Positions 24,715 to 29,645 of a DNA stretch of 29,717 nucleotides are shown in pieces. A program made the translations under genes and the position numbers. Origin of the DNA: a virus; IMG/VR virus record IMGVR_UViG_3300035698_005196, positions 1-29,717 of that record. One strand, 5' to 3'. Each line of letters opens with the position of its first letter. Position 1 is the stretch's first letter. The notes under the pieces were generated by a model that did not search any database, was not told the origin of the DNA, and saw only the letters and a list, made by a program, of their open reading frames with translations.

Positions 24715-24900
24715 TTATATATCATGCGGGGTGATCATGTACATTATCTGTTTGTAGATTGGCTCATATTTCTCTCTGACAAACTTGAGAGCTTCATAAT
24801 GTGGTACCTTCATATCAAGTAGTCTGCAGTAGAAATGTAGGGGGTTATTCAAATGCTCAAACTTTTCTATTTCCTTTCTCAGCTTCTGATCAAGGCTCAT
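24715..24900 (-). CDS. Small helical protein (61 aa), likely leaderless
   Basis: The ATG at 24900 (MSLDQKLRKEIEKFEHLNNP) is set by a TTTAAATA box centred 26-27 nt upstream; there is no ribosome site. A TTG seven codons earlier would fall almost on the TATA box and is rejected. The protein is predicted to be nearly all helical, charged at the start, with LHFYCRLLDMKVPHYEALKF in the middle and an IMYMITPHDI end. No known family. Being alone behind a strong promoter and ahead of the methyltransferase promoter, it could be an early regulator; this is inference. Confidence 0.75.
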   Translation of the reverse strand: MSLDQKLRKEIEKFEHLNNPLHFYCRLLDMKVPHYEALKFVREKYEPIYKQIMYMITPHDI

Positions 24901-24922
24901 GATGTATATATGGTTGTTCAAC

Positions 24923-24930
24923 TATTTAAA
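24923..24930 (-). promoter_or_regulatory. TATA box for the 61-aa gene
   Basis: Perfect TTTAAATA on the minus strand, within a 12-bp match (24921-24932) to the portal and protease promoter blocks. Its centre is 26-27 nt from the ATG at 24900, predicting a leaderless mRNA. Confidence 0.75.
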
Positions 24931-25045
24931 CATAATTGAAAAAATGGCTTCATTGGGAGATAAACGTTCTTCAATGTTACATCAAAAAAGGCGGTGTTTG
25001 GATCACTCCCTCAGCCCTCGTTCACTTATACTGGATAAATGACTA
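24931..25045 (-). terminator. Non-coding boundary between accessory and packaging operons
   Basis: About 115 bp without a supported gene. On the minus strand, downstream of the 57-aa gene, it holds two T6 runs (24989-24984 and 24944-24939), the second next to the TATA box of the 61-aa gene. Best read as a weak U-rich termination zone followed by a promoter. No strong hairpin was seen. Confidence 0.4.
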
Positions 25046-25219
25046 TTATTTCTTAAGTTTCGCATAGACTTCGTTTAGCGTTTCTTCATAGAGGGCCAGT
25101 ATTTGGTCTTTCCTCAGTGTTCTAAGCTGGTTTATAATCCTCTCTGGTTCGTCACCAAACACAAAGTCCTCTGAACTTAAAGTCCTCAATCGTTCTTCTA
25201 CTTTATGATAATTCATCAT
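25046..25219 (-). CDS. Small charged helical protein (57 aa)
   Basis: The ATG at 25219 overlaps the upstream stop as ATGA, and GAGG lies just before it; a second ATG follows directly. The sequence starts MMNYHKVEERLRTLSSEDFV, then FGDEPERIINQLRTLRKDQI and a closing LALYEETLNEVYAKLKK. It looks like two or three amphipathic helices with no cysteine or membrane segment. It is the last gene of the accessory operon, just before the non-coding boundary. No family recognised. Confidence 0.65.
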   Translation of the reverse strand: MMNYHKVEERLRTLSSEDFVFGDEPERIINQLRTLRKDQILALYEETLNEVYAKLKK

Positions 25220-25584
25220 CTCTGCCTCATTAGTCTTTCAGCTGTCAGTTCAATCAGTGCTTCATCATAAGCTACATTGTTGAATAGCATATAAAGCATA
25301 GCTCGGTTCTTGTAGACTTCCTTCAAGACAACTTCATCACGTGCAGCACAAACACTTTCCATAAATGGCATGAATGTATACCCATACAAATACCAATTAG
25401 AATCACCGGTTAGCATATAGCTCACGGCTCTCTTACTGGTGCCACCCAAATTGTCCTGGGTCCAAGCTCCCTCATTCTCAGAGATATAACTTTGTAACAG
25501 TTCCATTGGATCAGTACTATAATCTATCGCACTGACTCCTGCTGCCATCAGTAGCAACATTACCAAACAAATCATTCCTTTCAT
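25216..25584 (-). CDS. Small secreted protein with signal peptide (122 aa)
   Basis: The ATG at 25584 has a strong AAGGAGG site. Residues 1-19 (MKGMICLVMLLLMAAGVSA) are a textbook signal peptide with AxA-type cleavage before IDYS. The mature part is about 100 residues, with two helical stretches (PMELLQSYISENEGAW; YDEALIELTAERLMRQR), a Tyr/Trp-rich middle (SNWYLYGYTFMPF) and a single cysteine. It overlaps the 55-aa gene upstream by 68 nt and the 57-aa gene downstream by 4 nt. No family recognised; it acts outside the cytoplasm if the signal is used. Confidence 0.8.
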   Translation of the reverse strand: MKGMICLVMLLLMAAGVSAIDYSTDPMELLQSYISENEGAWTQDNLGGTSKRAVSYMLTGDSNWYLYGYTFMPFMESVCAARDEVVLKEVYKNRAMLYMLFNNVAYDEALIELTAERLMRQR

Positions 25585-25684
25585 GTTTTTTCCTCCTTAG
25601 CTCTCTGCGAACTAAATTACTCAGATAATCACGCACCTGATTTTGGACTATTCCATAGGTTTGTATGCTCTCAGCAAGATTCAT
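25517..25684 (-). CDS. Small basic protein (55 aa), candidate
   Basis: The ATG at 25684 overlaps the upstream stop as ATGA behind GGGGGCCGACC, the recurrent junction of this region. The start MNLAESIQTYGIVQNQVRDY, then LSNLVRRELRRKKHE, is a plausible basic amphipathic helix. The last 20 residues overlap the signal-peptide gene in another frame, so only about 35 residues are free of overlap. It may be a real short gene or a leader that carries ribosomes to the next site. No family recognised. Confidence 0.5.
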   Translation of the reverse strand: MNLAESIQTYGIVQNQVRDYLSNLVRRELRRKKHERNDLFGNVATDGSRSQCDRL

Positions 25685-25893
25685 GGTCGGCCCCCTTCAA
25701 CAACTTCAATTTTAAATTTGATTTTCTTTCCAATATATTCTGGTGGCAAAGTTATTGTAGAAATACAGACATATCCCGTATTACCCCTTTTATGCTTAAC
25801 CAAAAACCAATCACACCATACCCCTAATCTTGTTTTTTTTTTTCCATATCTGAATTTACGAATAAGATATCCATCTTCACTAACCACAGTCAT
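25681..25893 (-). CDS. Small beta-rich basic protein ending GGRP (70 aa)
   Basis: The ATG at 25893 is preceded by GAAGGCGAGCAA, nearly the same as the sequence before the gene at 26271. The protein is basic and beta-like: VVSEDGYLIRKFRYGKKKTR, GVWCDWFLVKHKRGN, YVCISTITLPPEYIG, KIKFKIEVVEGGRP. Two cysteines, no signal peptide. Its last codons (GGG GGC CGA CCA) double as the ribosome site of the next gene. No recognised family; the beta pattern would suit a small nucleic-acid- or protein-binding fold, as inference only. Confidence 0.68.
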   Translation of the reverse strand: MTVVSEDGYLIRKFRYGKKKTRLGVWCDWFLVKHKRGNTGYVCISTITLPPEYIGKKIKFKIEVVEGGRP

Positions 25894-25916
25894 TTGCTCG
25901 CCTTCTCTTTTTTCAT
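25890..25916 (-). other. Eight-codon mini-ORF between cassette junctions
   Basis: ATG at 25916 sits behind GGGGGGAGACC (the same junction as its neighbours). The frame stops after MKKEKASK, overlapping the next ATG as ATGA. The start end resembles one junction type and the stop end the other, so this looks like a gene whose body was deleted, or a coupling leader peptide. Confidence 0.4.
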
Positions 25917-26089
25917 GGTCTCCCCCCTATAACTTCATAAAAAACTGGTAAAGTTTTACCAAATATATGAGTTACTCGATGTATTTTACGGGAAAGATTT
26001 TTCTGAATAATAATAATTGTTCCATCCTTTCTTTTTCTAAAAGTATAGTTCCAACCATTACTATTTGGTTCTGTTGTTTTACTTATCAT
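25913..26089 (-). CDS. Small basic protein ending GGRP (58 aa)
   Basis: I chose the ATG at 26089 (MISKTTEPNSNGWNYTFRKR), which overlaps the upstream stop as ATGA and follows GGAGGAGGGG. The nine codons upstream lie in the previous gene. The sequence is basic with a beta feel: WNYTFRKRKDGTIIIIQKNL, then SRKIHRVTHIFGKTLPVFYE and VIGGRP. No cysteines, no signal peptide. Its ending comes from a purine-rich stretch that is also the next initiation site. No family recognised. It shares size and charge with its neighbours but I see no clear sequence homology to them. Confidence 0.62.
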   Translation of the reverse strand: MISKTTEPNSNGWNYTFRKRKDGTIIIIQKNLSRKIHRVTHIFGKTLPVFYEVIGGRP

Positions 26090-26271
26090 GGTCGCCCCTC
26101 CTCCAATGTCTCCCATAGTTTTTTTAATTCGTTTGCTGTTAATTGTATAGCTTTAGCATAGCCAACATATAAACGCTTCTTGGGAGTAATAAAAAAGGTT
26201 ATACCCTCTTTGAACACTCTTATAGTTAGACTGACATCTTTCCTATCAATATTAATATCTTTTATTGTCAT
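26086..26271 (-). CDS. Small protein ending EGRP (61 aa)
   Basis: The ATG at 26271 overlaps the upstream stop as ATGA and follows GAGGCGAACAA. The first half is beta-like (VSLTIRVFKEGITFFITPKK), the second a helix (AKAIQLTANELKKLWETLEE). The order, strands then an amphipathic helix, suggests a compact alpha/beta domain. The pattern RLYVGYAKAIQLTANELKKL is reminiscent of small phage proteins whose strand pair is followed by a helix. The last codons GAG GAG GGG CGA CCA serve as the ribosome site of the following gene. Function unknown. Confidence 0.65.
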   Translation of the reverse strand: MTIKDINIDRKDVSLTIRVFKEGITFFITPKKRLYVGYAKAIQLTANELKKLWETLEEGRP

Positions 26272-26762
26272 TTGTTCGCCTCGTTCTGGTTTTCAAATGC
26301 TTCTTGTACTTCTGAATCATTCAAAGACATATTCAGAGGGATTGATTGATATTCTCCAGTATAGGGAACTAACACCTCATGTAATTCAGTCTCAATTGCA
26401 CCAGTGATACTCTCTACCTCAAATATGACAGTATTCCACATATGACATGATTCGTTAGGTAATCCTCTATCTTTGCATCCGATTTTGGTACCAACATTGT
26501 ATCCTAAATGATTCATAGTACTTTGAAAATCAATGGAGTAAGGTACACAATCATATTCATATATCTCATAGGTATGGTTATCTGCAAACCTTCTTGCTGC
26601 ATCTTGAAAGAATGTAATATCATCAAACTGTTTCTCCTGACCAAACTGTATCTCTTGACAGTCAATGATGAAATAATGTGAGAACCAGGATCCACCTATG
26701 AACCCTCCCAAGATACAGAATACTACGCCGATAATCAGTATCAGATCTTCTTTGTATATCAT
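26268..26762 (-). CDS. Membrane-anchored protein with possible Cys-His transglutaminase-like domain (164 aa)
   Basis: The ATG at 26762 follows GGTGGG and overlaps the upstream stop as ATGA. Residues 7-33 are one transmembrane helix (LILIIGVVFCILGGFIGGSW). The outside domain has YDCVPYSIDFQSTMNHLGYN (Cys72) then NESCHMWNTVIFEVES (His107, with Glu117 further on) and ITGAIETE. The order Cys on a helix, then His-x-W followed by strands, is the layout of transglutaminase-like or cysteine-peptidase-like domains found in archaea and phages. I have not seen all residues align, so this is tentative. Sequons NHT, NES, NMS and NDS fit an exported location. It heads the cassette of small genes. Confidence 0.65.
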   Translation of the reverse strand: MIYKEDLILIIGVVFCILGGFIGGSWFSHYFIIDCQEIQFGQEKQFDDITFFQDAARRFADNHTYEIYEYDCVPYSIDFQSTMNHLGYNVGTKIGCKDRGLPNESCHMWNTVIFEVESITGAIETELHEVLVPYTGEYQSIPLNMSLNDSEVQEAFENQNEANK

Positions 26763-26869
26763 TGTCCCACCGGCATAAGTATCACTACCATCATCAAGAG
26801 ACCTACAAACACAAAATAGATCTTAATCAAATATACCAGCAAATCATAATCAATCTTATCCATTCCCAT
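26759..26869 (-). CDS. Tiny single-helix membrane protein (36 aa)
   Basis: The ATG at 26869 follows GGAGGCGAAGAACG; a second in-frame ATG lies two codons later. The sequence MGMDKIDYDLLVYLIKIYFV leads into VGLLMMVVILMPVGQ, so almost the whole protein is one hydrophobic helix with an acidic/basic start. It stops by an ATGA overlap with the next membrane protein, suggesting they are made together. Tiny membrane proteins in phages can be holin-like, pinholin-like or exclusion factors; none can be chosen from sequence. Confidence 0.6.
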   Translation of the reverse strand: MGMDKIDYDLLVYLIKIYFVFVGLLMMVVILMPVGQ

Positions 26870-26990
26870 CGTTCTTCGCCTCCTTCCTACAGTAACCGTC
26901 CTCACCTTTGTGACACCAAGGTTCTTCCCTGGCATCCCAATAGTATACGCAACCTAAACATTCATTGTTGAATTGCATTGGGATGTACAC
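26856..26990 (-). CDS. Small Cys-rich zinc-binding-type protein (44 aa)
   Basis: I prefer a GTG at 26990 (VYIPMQFNNE), which has GAGG six nt upstream; an ATG at 26978 is possible but has no site. Four cysteines are spaced as CLGC, then WC after 11 residues and YC eight further on, followed by a Lys-rich tail (CRKEAKNDGNG). The pattern is like short zinc-binding or disulfide proteins often seen next to phage accessory genes. It overlaps genes on both sides by 14-29 nt. Function unknown. Confidence 0.55.
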   Translation of the reverse strand: MYIPMQFNNECLGCVYYWDAREEPWCHKGEDGYCRKEAKNDGNG

Positions 26991-27396
26991 TTTGATCCTC
27001 AAGCTTCAATTCTCCTTTCTGATAAGCCTCATAAAAAGTCTTTTTCCCGTCCCACATATAAGGCAAGAGTACTTGATCAGGTTTAGCTTGACCGCTTAGA
27101 ATCATGCTTAATTGTGCATGGACCCAATCTCTAATTATTCGCCAAGCAACCCTATATGCTCTCTCTCTCCTCGCTTTTGTTTCTTTACCAGCTTTGTATA
27201 ATGTATATAAAACACCATCAGCATTTGCAGGAATCTTGAACCCCTTATCTTGTAACCTAAAGATCAAAGTGGTTATTGTACCATCACTGAGATATTCCTT
27301 CATTATCTGTGTACATCCAAAGTCAATCAGTATCTTCTCAATCTCAGCAATGCTCCTAACCACAGGCACAGAGGTGGTATAGTTCTTTAGCTTCAT
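26962..27396 (-). CDS. Conserved-type phage protein of unknown function (144 aa)
   Basis: I place the start at the ATG at 27396 (MKLKNYTTSVPVVRSIAEIE), which follows GAGGG and comes right after the stop of a 43-aa gene. A longer frame starting at 27462 would add 22 residues that overlap that gene. The protein has KNYTTSVPVVRSIAEIEKIL, a DFGCTQIMKEY turn, a FRLQDKGFKIPANADGV segment, and a long helix ERAYRVAWRIIRDWVHAQLS ending near LLPYMWDGKKTFYEAYQKG. I recognise this layout from many tailed-phage genomes, where the family has no assigned function. No membrane or catalytic motif is evident. Confidence 0.78.
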   Translation of the reverse strand: MKLKNYTTSVPVVRSIAEIEKILIDFGCTQIMKEYLSDGTITTLIFRLQDKGFKIPANADGVLYTLYKAGKETKARRERAYRVAWRIIRDWVHAQLSMILSGQAKPDQVLLPYMWDGKKTFYEAYQKGELKLEDQSVHPNAIQQ

Positions 27397-27406
27397 TGTT
27401 CCCTCA

Positions 27407-27538
27407 TCAATGTGCTTTATTGCACCGTACAGCTTTGCCCGTTGATTCCCAATAAACGCCATGCTTCAATCTTCCAATCTCATGAACGCAACCGCATCCA
27501 TACTTTATATCCCTTGTCTCAACATATTTATTTTCCAT
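27407..27538 (-). CDS. Tiny Cys-containing protein (43 aa)
   Basis: The ATG at 27538 follows GAGGGAAGAAC and overlaps the end of the nuclease-like gene by 11 nt. The sequence MENKYVETRDIKYGCGCVHE then IGRLKHGVYWESTGKAVRCN has CGC and a late CNKAH, four potential metal ligands (C15, C17, C39, H43). It is read in a different frame from the longer version of the next gene, and its stop is followed by a good start there, which supports both. A zinc-knuckle-like fold is possible. No family recognised. Confidence 0.58.
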   Translation of the reverse strand: MENKYVETRDIKYGCGCVHEIGRLKHGVYWESTGKAVRCNKAH

Positions 27539-27944
27539 GTTCTTCCCTCATCAGCTTTTGATAATACTCACACACACCACCGTCAGTGATAAACAACTGC
27601 TGCATCATGGCATCAATCTGGGCCTCAGTAATAGTCACAGGCACAGGGATCACTGGTAACGGATAGTTCTTTGTGTCAAGGTTCTTGATCTTCTCAGAGC
27701 TTAAGACCTCAAATATGATCTTCCAATCCATTACAATGAAGTCAGCTCTACCGCCACCTTTGAATGTTGCCTCAGTTGAAAAGTGTAGATTGTTATCTAA
27801 ACAGAACTGTGCAAGCCACCACTTAACTTGTCTATGTGGTGCTTTCTCTGCCGGTGCGTGGCTGCACTTCACTGAATTCACAAATTGATTCAGGACTGCG
27901 TAACGTACATCTTGCCGTCTTTGTCTTCTCTCTGATTTTTTCAT
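27528..27944 (-). CDS. PD-(D/E)XK-like nuclease candidate (138 aa)
   Basis: ATG at 27944 with GAGGATT upstream. The core resembles restriction-like folds: HRQVKWWLAQFCLDNNLHFS, TEATF (Glu58), GGGRADFIVMD (Asp68), IIFEVLSSEK (Glu79). In active members the third motif is E-x-K; here it is E-V-L, with Lys absent at that position although Lys85 is close. It may use a shifted lysine, or be a binding-only derivative. The last part (TITEAQIDAMMQQLFITDGG) is helical. The first 38 codons overlap the upstream zinc-ribbon gene in another frame, an unusually long overlap (113 nt), so a later start is possible. It probably acts on DNA during replication or recombination, as inference. Confidence 0.68.
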   Translation of the reverse strand: MKKSERRQRRQDVRYAVLNQFVNSVKCSHAPAEKAPHRQVKWWLAQFCLDNNLHFSTEATFKGGGRADFIVMDWKIIFEVLSSEKIKNLDTKNYPLPVIPVPVTITEAQIDAMMQQLFITDGGVCEYYQKLMREEHGK

Positions 27945-28173
27945 AGTTTAATCCTCGCTCTTGATTTAGTATTTGACAGACTACTGCTGCGTGTTTGCCA
28001 CTCTCATACGGTCCTTTGAACTTCAACTGAAGACCTGGCTTATCTTTGTGGATGGCCACATGAAATGCATGGCAATACTTACACTCGAAGTGTGCATTCC
28101 TCAGACTCTTTTTTGTTAGACTCACTGAGTACCTGACACACTTAGGACATTGGACAACGTAAAATCTAATCAT
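27832..28173 (-). CDS. Zinc-ribbon protein (113 aa)
   Basis: ATG at 28173 after GGGAGGAT. Residues 1-40 form a clear zinc ribbon, CPKC (C9/C12) and CKYC (C31/C34), in the order YVVQCPKCVRYSVS and FECKYCHAFHV. The next stretch (LKFKGPYESGKHAAVVCQIL) is a short helix typical of this small archaeal/phage family (a zinc ribbon followed by a G-P-F/Y region and a helix). The final 40 residues lie in the long overlap with the next gene and look less constrained, so the natural protein may end near residue 75 or the overlap may be real. Probably binds nucleic acid. Confidence 0.72.
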   Translation of the reverse strand: MIRFYVVQCPKCVRYSVSLTKKSLRNAHFECKYCHAFHVAIHKDKPGLQLKFKGPYESGKHAAVVCQILNQERGLNYEKIREKTKTARCTLRSPESICEFSEVQPRTGRESTT

Positions 28174-28375
28174 GTTTATCCTCCCTTGGTTCGTATAAGC
28201 TTCTCAACATATCATCCTTGCTCATACCATACTTTCTTGTGAATGCTGCTGGATTCATCCCCCTACACTCAGGACAAATCCTTTGCCTTTTCCTATGCTT
28301 TACAAATGAAACTTTACATAACCTGCACGTCGGACCAGGATAATTTTCACCATCCATTGGATTACCTAAGACCAT
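28166..28375 (-). CDS. Small zinc-ribbon protein (69 aa)
   Basis: The ATG at 28375 has a strong GGGAGGAG site and overlaps the upstream stop by 14 nt. Four cysteines form CRLC (17/20) and CPEC (34/37) around a basic segment (KVSFVKHRKRQRI), a treble-clef or ribbon-like layout. The tail (TRKYGMSKDDMLRSLYEPRE) is helical. It overlaps the next gene by 8 nt. Such proteins are usually nucleic-acid-binding; the true target is unknown. Confidence 0.72.
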   Translation of the reverse strand: MVLGNPMDGENYPGPTCRLCKVSFVKHRKRQRICPECRGMNPAAFTRKYGMSKDDMLRSLYEPREDKHD

Positions 28376-28583
28376 GGTACTCCTCCCAGATTACTCTTTC
28401 ACGGCCTTTGAGCTTGCCACCCTTACTGTTTTCAATCTGCCACATACGTTGGCCGTGTATCCAGCAACAGAAATACTTATTCCTAATGTCAGTTGTGAAC
28501 TTCTTTAGGCAATATGGACAAGTCCGATGGAATGTCTCCTTCAGGAAATGATGCTTCTTTTGTAATGGTTCAACTATCTTCAC
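28362..28583 (-). CDS. Small Cys-pair protein (73 aa)
   Basis: I chose a GTG at 28583, which has GGAGGG six nt before it; a TTG nine codons upstream lacks a site. CPYC (22/25) and CCWIHG (C39/C40/H43) surround a basic loop (LKKFTTDIRNKYF), consistent with a zinc finger. The end (GRERVIWEEYHGLR) is helical and charged. The similar start of several phage HNH-adjacent zinc-finger proteins suggests nucleic-acid contact, though no nuclease motif is present here. Overlaps genes on both sides by 14 nt. Confidence 0.66.
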   Translation of the reverse strand: MKIVEPLQKKHHFLKETFHRTCPYCLKKFTTDIRNKYFCCWIHGQRMWQIENSKGGKLKGRERVIWEEYHGLR

Positions 28584-28872
28584 TGTACTCCCTCCGAAAT
28601 ATGATTTCAAGATATAACTTTGCAGATAATGTATGACTGCACGTTGGTATTGTTCGGTTCTTGGTACTCATAACGCACCCCCATGGTTCTTTTCCTTTAT
28701 CACTGACAGCATTACAGATCCAAGATATATTCCCGTGTGAATCTATCCTTCTGTATACATCCGTGCCATCTACATCAAAATGAAAATAGTGAGGAGAGAT
28801 GCTATCCTTGTGGAGAGTAACATCTCCTTCCCTCACAAATCTATATGCTTTCGCACGGGTGTTTTGCATCAT
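28570..28872 (-). CDS. SWIM-like zinc-finger protein (100 aa)
   Basis: ATG at 28872 overlaps the previous stop as ATGA; a second ATG follows directly. The core is a beta hairpin (GDVTLHKDSISPHYFHFDVD, then VYRRIDSHGNISWIC) followed by Cys53, Cys66 and CSH (C78/H80), then a helix (AKLYLEIIFRREY). The order Cys ... Cys ... C-x-H with a helix after it resembles SWIM fingers, although the first pair is spread over 12 residues rather than C-x-C. The neighbour at 29191-29526 has the textbook version. Likely binds DNA or protein; role unknown. Confidence 0.65.
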   Translation of the reverse strand: MMQNTRAKAYRFVREGDVTLHKDSISPHYFHFDVDGTDVYRRIDSHGNISWICNAVSDKGKEPWGCVMSTKNRTIPTCSHTLSAKLYLEIIFRREYSEDS

Positions 28873-29216
28873 TTTGGTAGTTTCTTTTGCTTTACCTTAA
28901 CCTGATCAAGCCCCATCATTTCTCTTAGAGATTGGCAGAAGGCAATCAGGACTTCCTCAGTAGGTTGTAGCCATTCAGGATTAAACCTTTCAAGCTTTGG
29001 ACCATAGCTTTGCATCCGTTCCCATACTGATTGGTATAAGATATGTATCCAATCATTAGAGTTCTGAATCTTCTTTGTCAGTCTTGCTTTGATCTCAGTC
29101 ATTTGATCTTCTGTGTACCTAACTTTCCAGCCAAAATCTTTCACGATCTCAACGCTGAACTTTGTAATTTCCACAGCTTTCCTTGGTTCTCTAACCATCT
29201 GTACTTTCAATTCCAT
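28869..29216 (-). CDS. Unknown helical protein (115 aa)
   Basis: ATG at 29216, with a GGGGGAC purine stretch upstream, overlapping the SWIM gene by 26 nt. The sequence is mostly helical: EPRKAVEITKFSVEIVKDFG, TEDQMTEIKARLTKKIQNSN, IHILYQSVWERMQSYGPKLE and TEEVLIAFCQSLREMMGL. The tail is lysine-rich. One cysteine only, no signal peptide or enzyme motif. It lies between the two SWIM-type proteins, so a shared complex is possible. No family recognised. Confidence 0.68.
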   Translation of the reverse strand: MELKVQMVREPRKAVEITKFSVEIVKDFGWKVRYTEDQMTEIKARLTKKIQNSNDWIHILYQSVWERMQSYGPKLERFNPEWLQPTEEVLIAFCQSLREMMGLDQVKVKQKKLPK

Positions 29217-29526
29217 TTTTCTTTTGTCCCCCTATAAATTCATATAAGTTTCTTCCACCATCAAGTACCTGTTGCCTGAACAACCGGACAGCTTGATAAT
29301 GACTGCATTCAAGATGCATACTTGTATTACGTTGGCAGGTGCAAGTTCCCTTACACATATCAACAGTGTGAGTTATATATCTACCCTTGCAGGGATGAAC
29401 TAAGAATATGTCAGGATCAGATGTTGCCTGGATCTTCTTCTCTCTTAGAAACTGTCTGACCTTATTTCCTATGTTCCCAACTAACTTATGTTCAGTATGG
29501 TCCCAGTAGCAGATTTCAGGTATCAT
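29191..29526 (-). CDS. SWIM zinc-finger protein (111 aa)
   Basis: ATG at 29526 overlaps the upstream stop as ATGA. Residues 40-85 carry the textbook SWIM pattern: a beta lead-in (FLVHPCKGRYITHTVDMCKG), C62-x-C64, nine residues, then C74-x-H76, followed by the helix YQAVRLFRQQVL. SWIM domains bind zinc and contact DNA or proteins; they occur in transposases, helicases and SWI2/SNF2-type ATPases but also as short free proteins in archaeal viruses. No ATPase or transposase domain is present here. Residues 20-35 (NKVRQFLREKKIQATS) form a basic helix in front. Confidence 0.78.
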   Translation of the reverse strand: MIPEICYWDHTEHKLVGNIGNKVRQFLREKKIQATSDPDIFLVHPCKGRYITHTVDMCKGTCTCQRNTSMHLECSHYQAVRLFRQQVLDGGRNLYEFIGGQKKNGIESTDG

Positions 29527-29645
29527 TGTTCGTTCACTTCTACCTCACAATTATAACACCACCACATTACAATATAAGAACCCCCTTGAGATTCCATAAT
29601 GTCCTTTAATGGTGTTGATTCTTTCTTACAGATGTGGCATTTCAT
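29523..29645 (-). CDS. Tiny zinc-ribbon protein (40 aa)
   Basis: The ATG at 29645 overlaps the upstream stop as ATGA, and the frame ends by an ATGA overlap with the SWIM gene. Four cysteines in two CxxC pairs, CHIC at residues 3-6 and CYNC at 30-33, joined by TPLKDIMESQGGSYIVMWW, make a minimal zinc ribbon. The tail is acidic. Translation is coupled on both sides. Probably a small nucleic-acid-binding or protein-bridging factor. Confidence 0.65.
   Translation of the reverse strand: MKCHICKKESTPLKDIMESQGGSYIVMWWCYNCEVEVNEQ

Larger units (their letters stand above)
25682..26101 (-). repeat. Recurring gene-junction sequence, type GGGG-x-GACCATGA (three copies)
   Basis: Copies end at ATG codons at 26089, 25916 and 25684, with upstream sequence GAGGAGGGGCGACC, ATAGGGGGGAGACC and GAAGGGGGCCGACC. 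Each provides the stop of one gene (-GRP ending) and the ribosome site and start of the next. A second type, AGGCGArCAAATGAC, occurs at 26271 and 25893. Confidence 0.55.

Noticed and set aside
24944-25042. 32-codon plus-strand ORF in the non-coding boundary
   Set aside because: No ribosome site and no correctly spaced TATA box on that strand; composition is unremarkable and it would be the only plus-strand gene.
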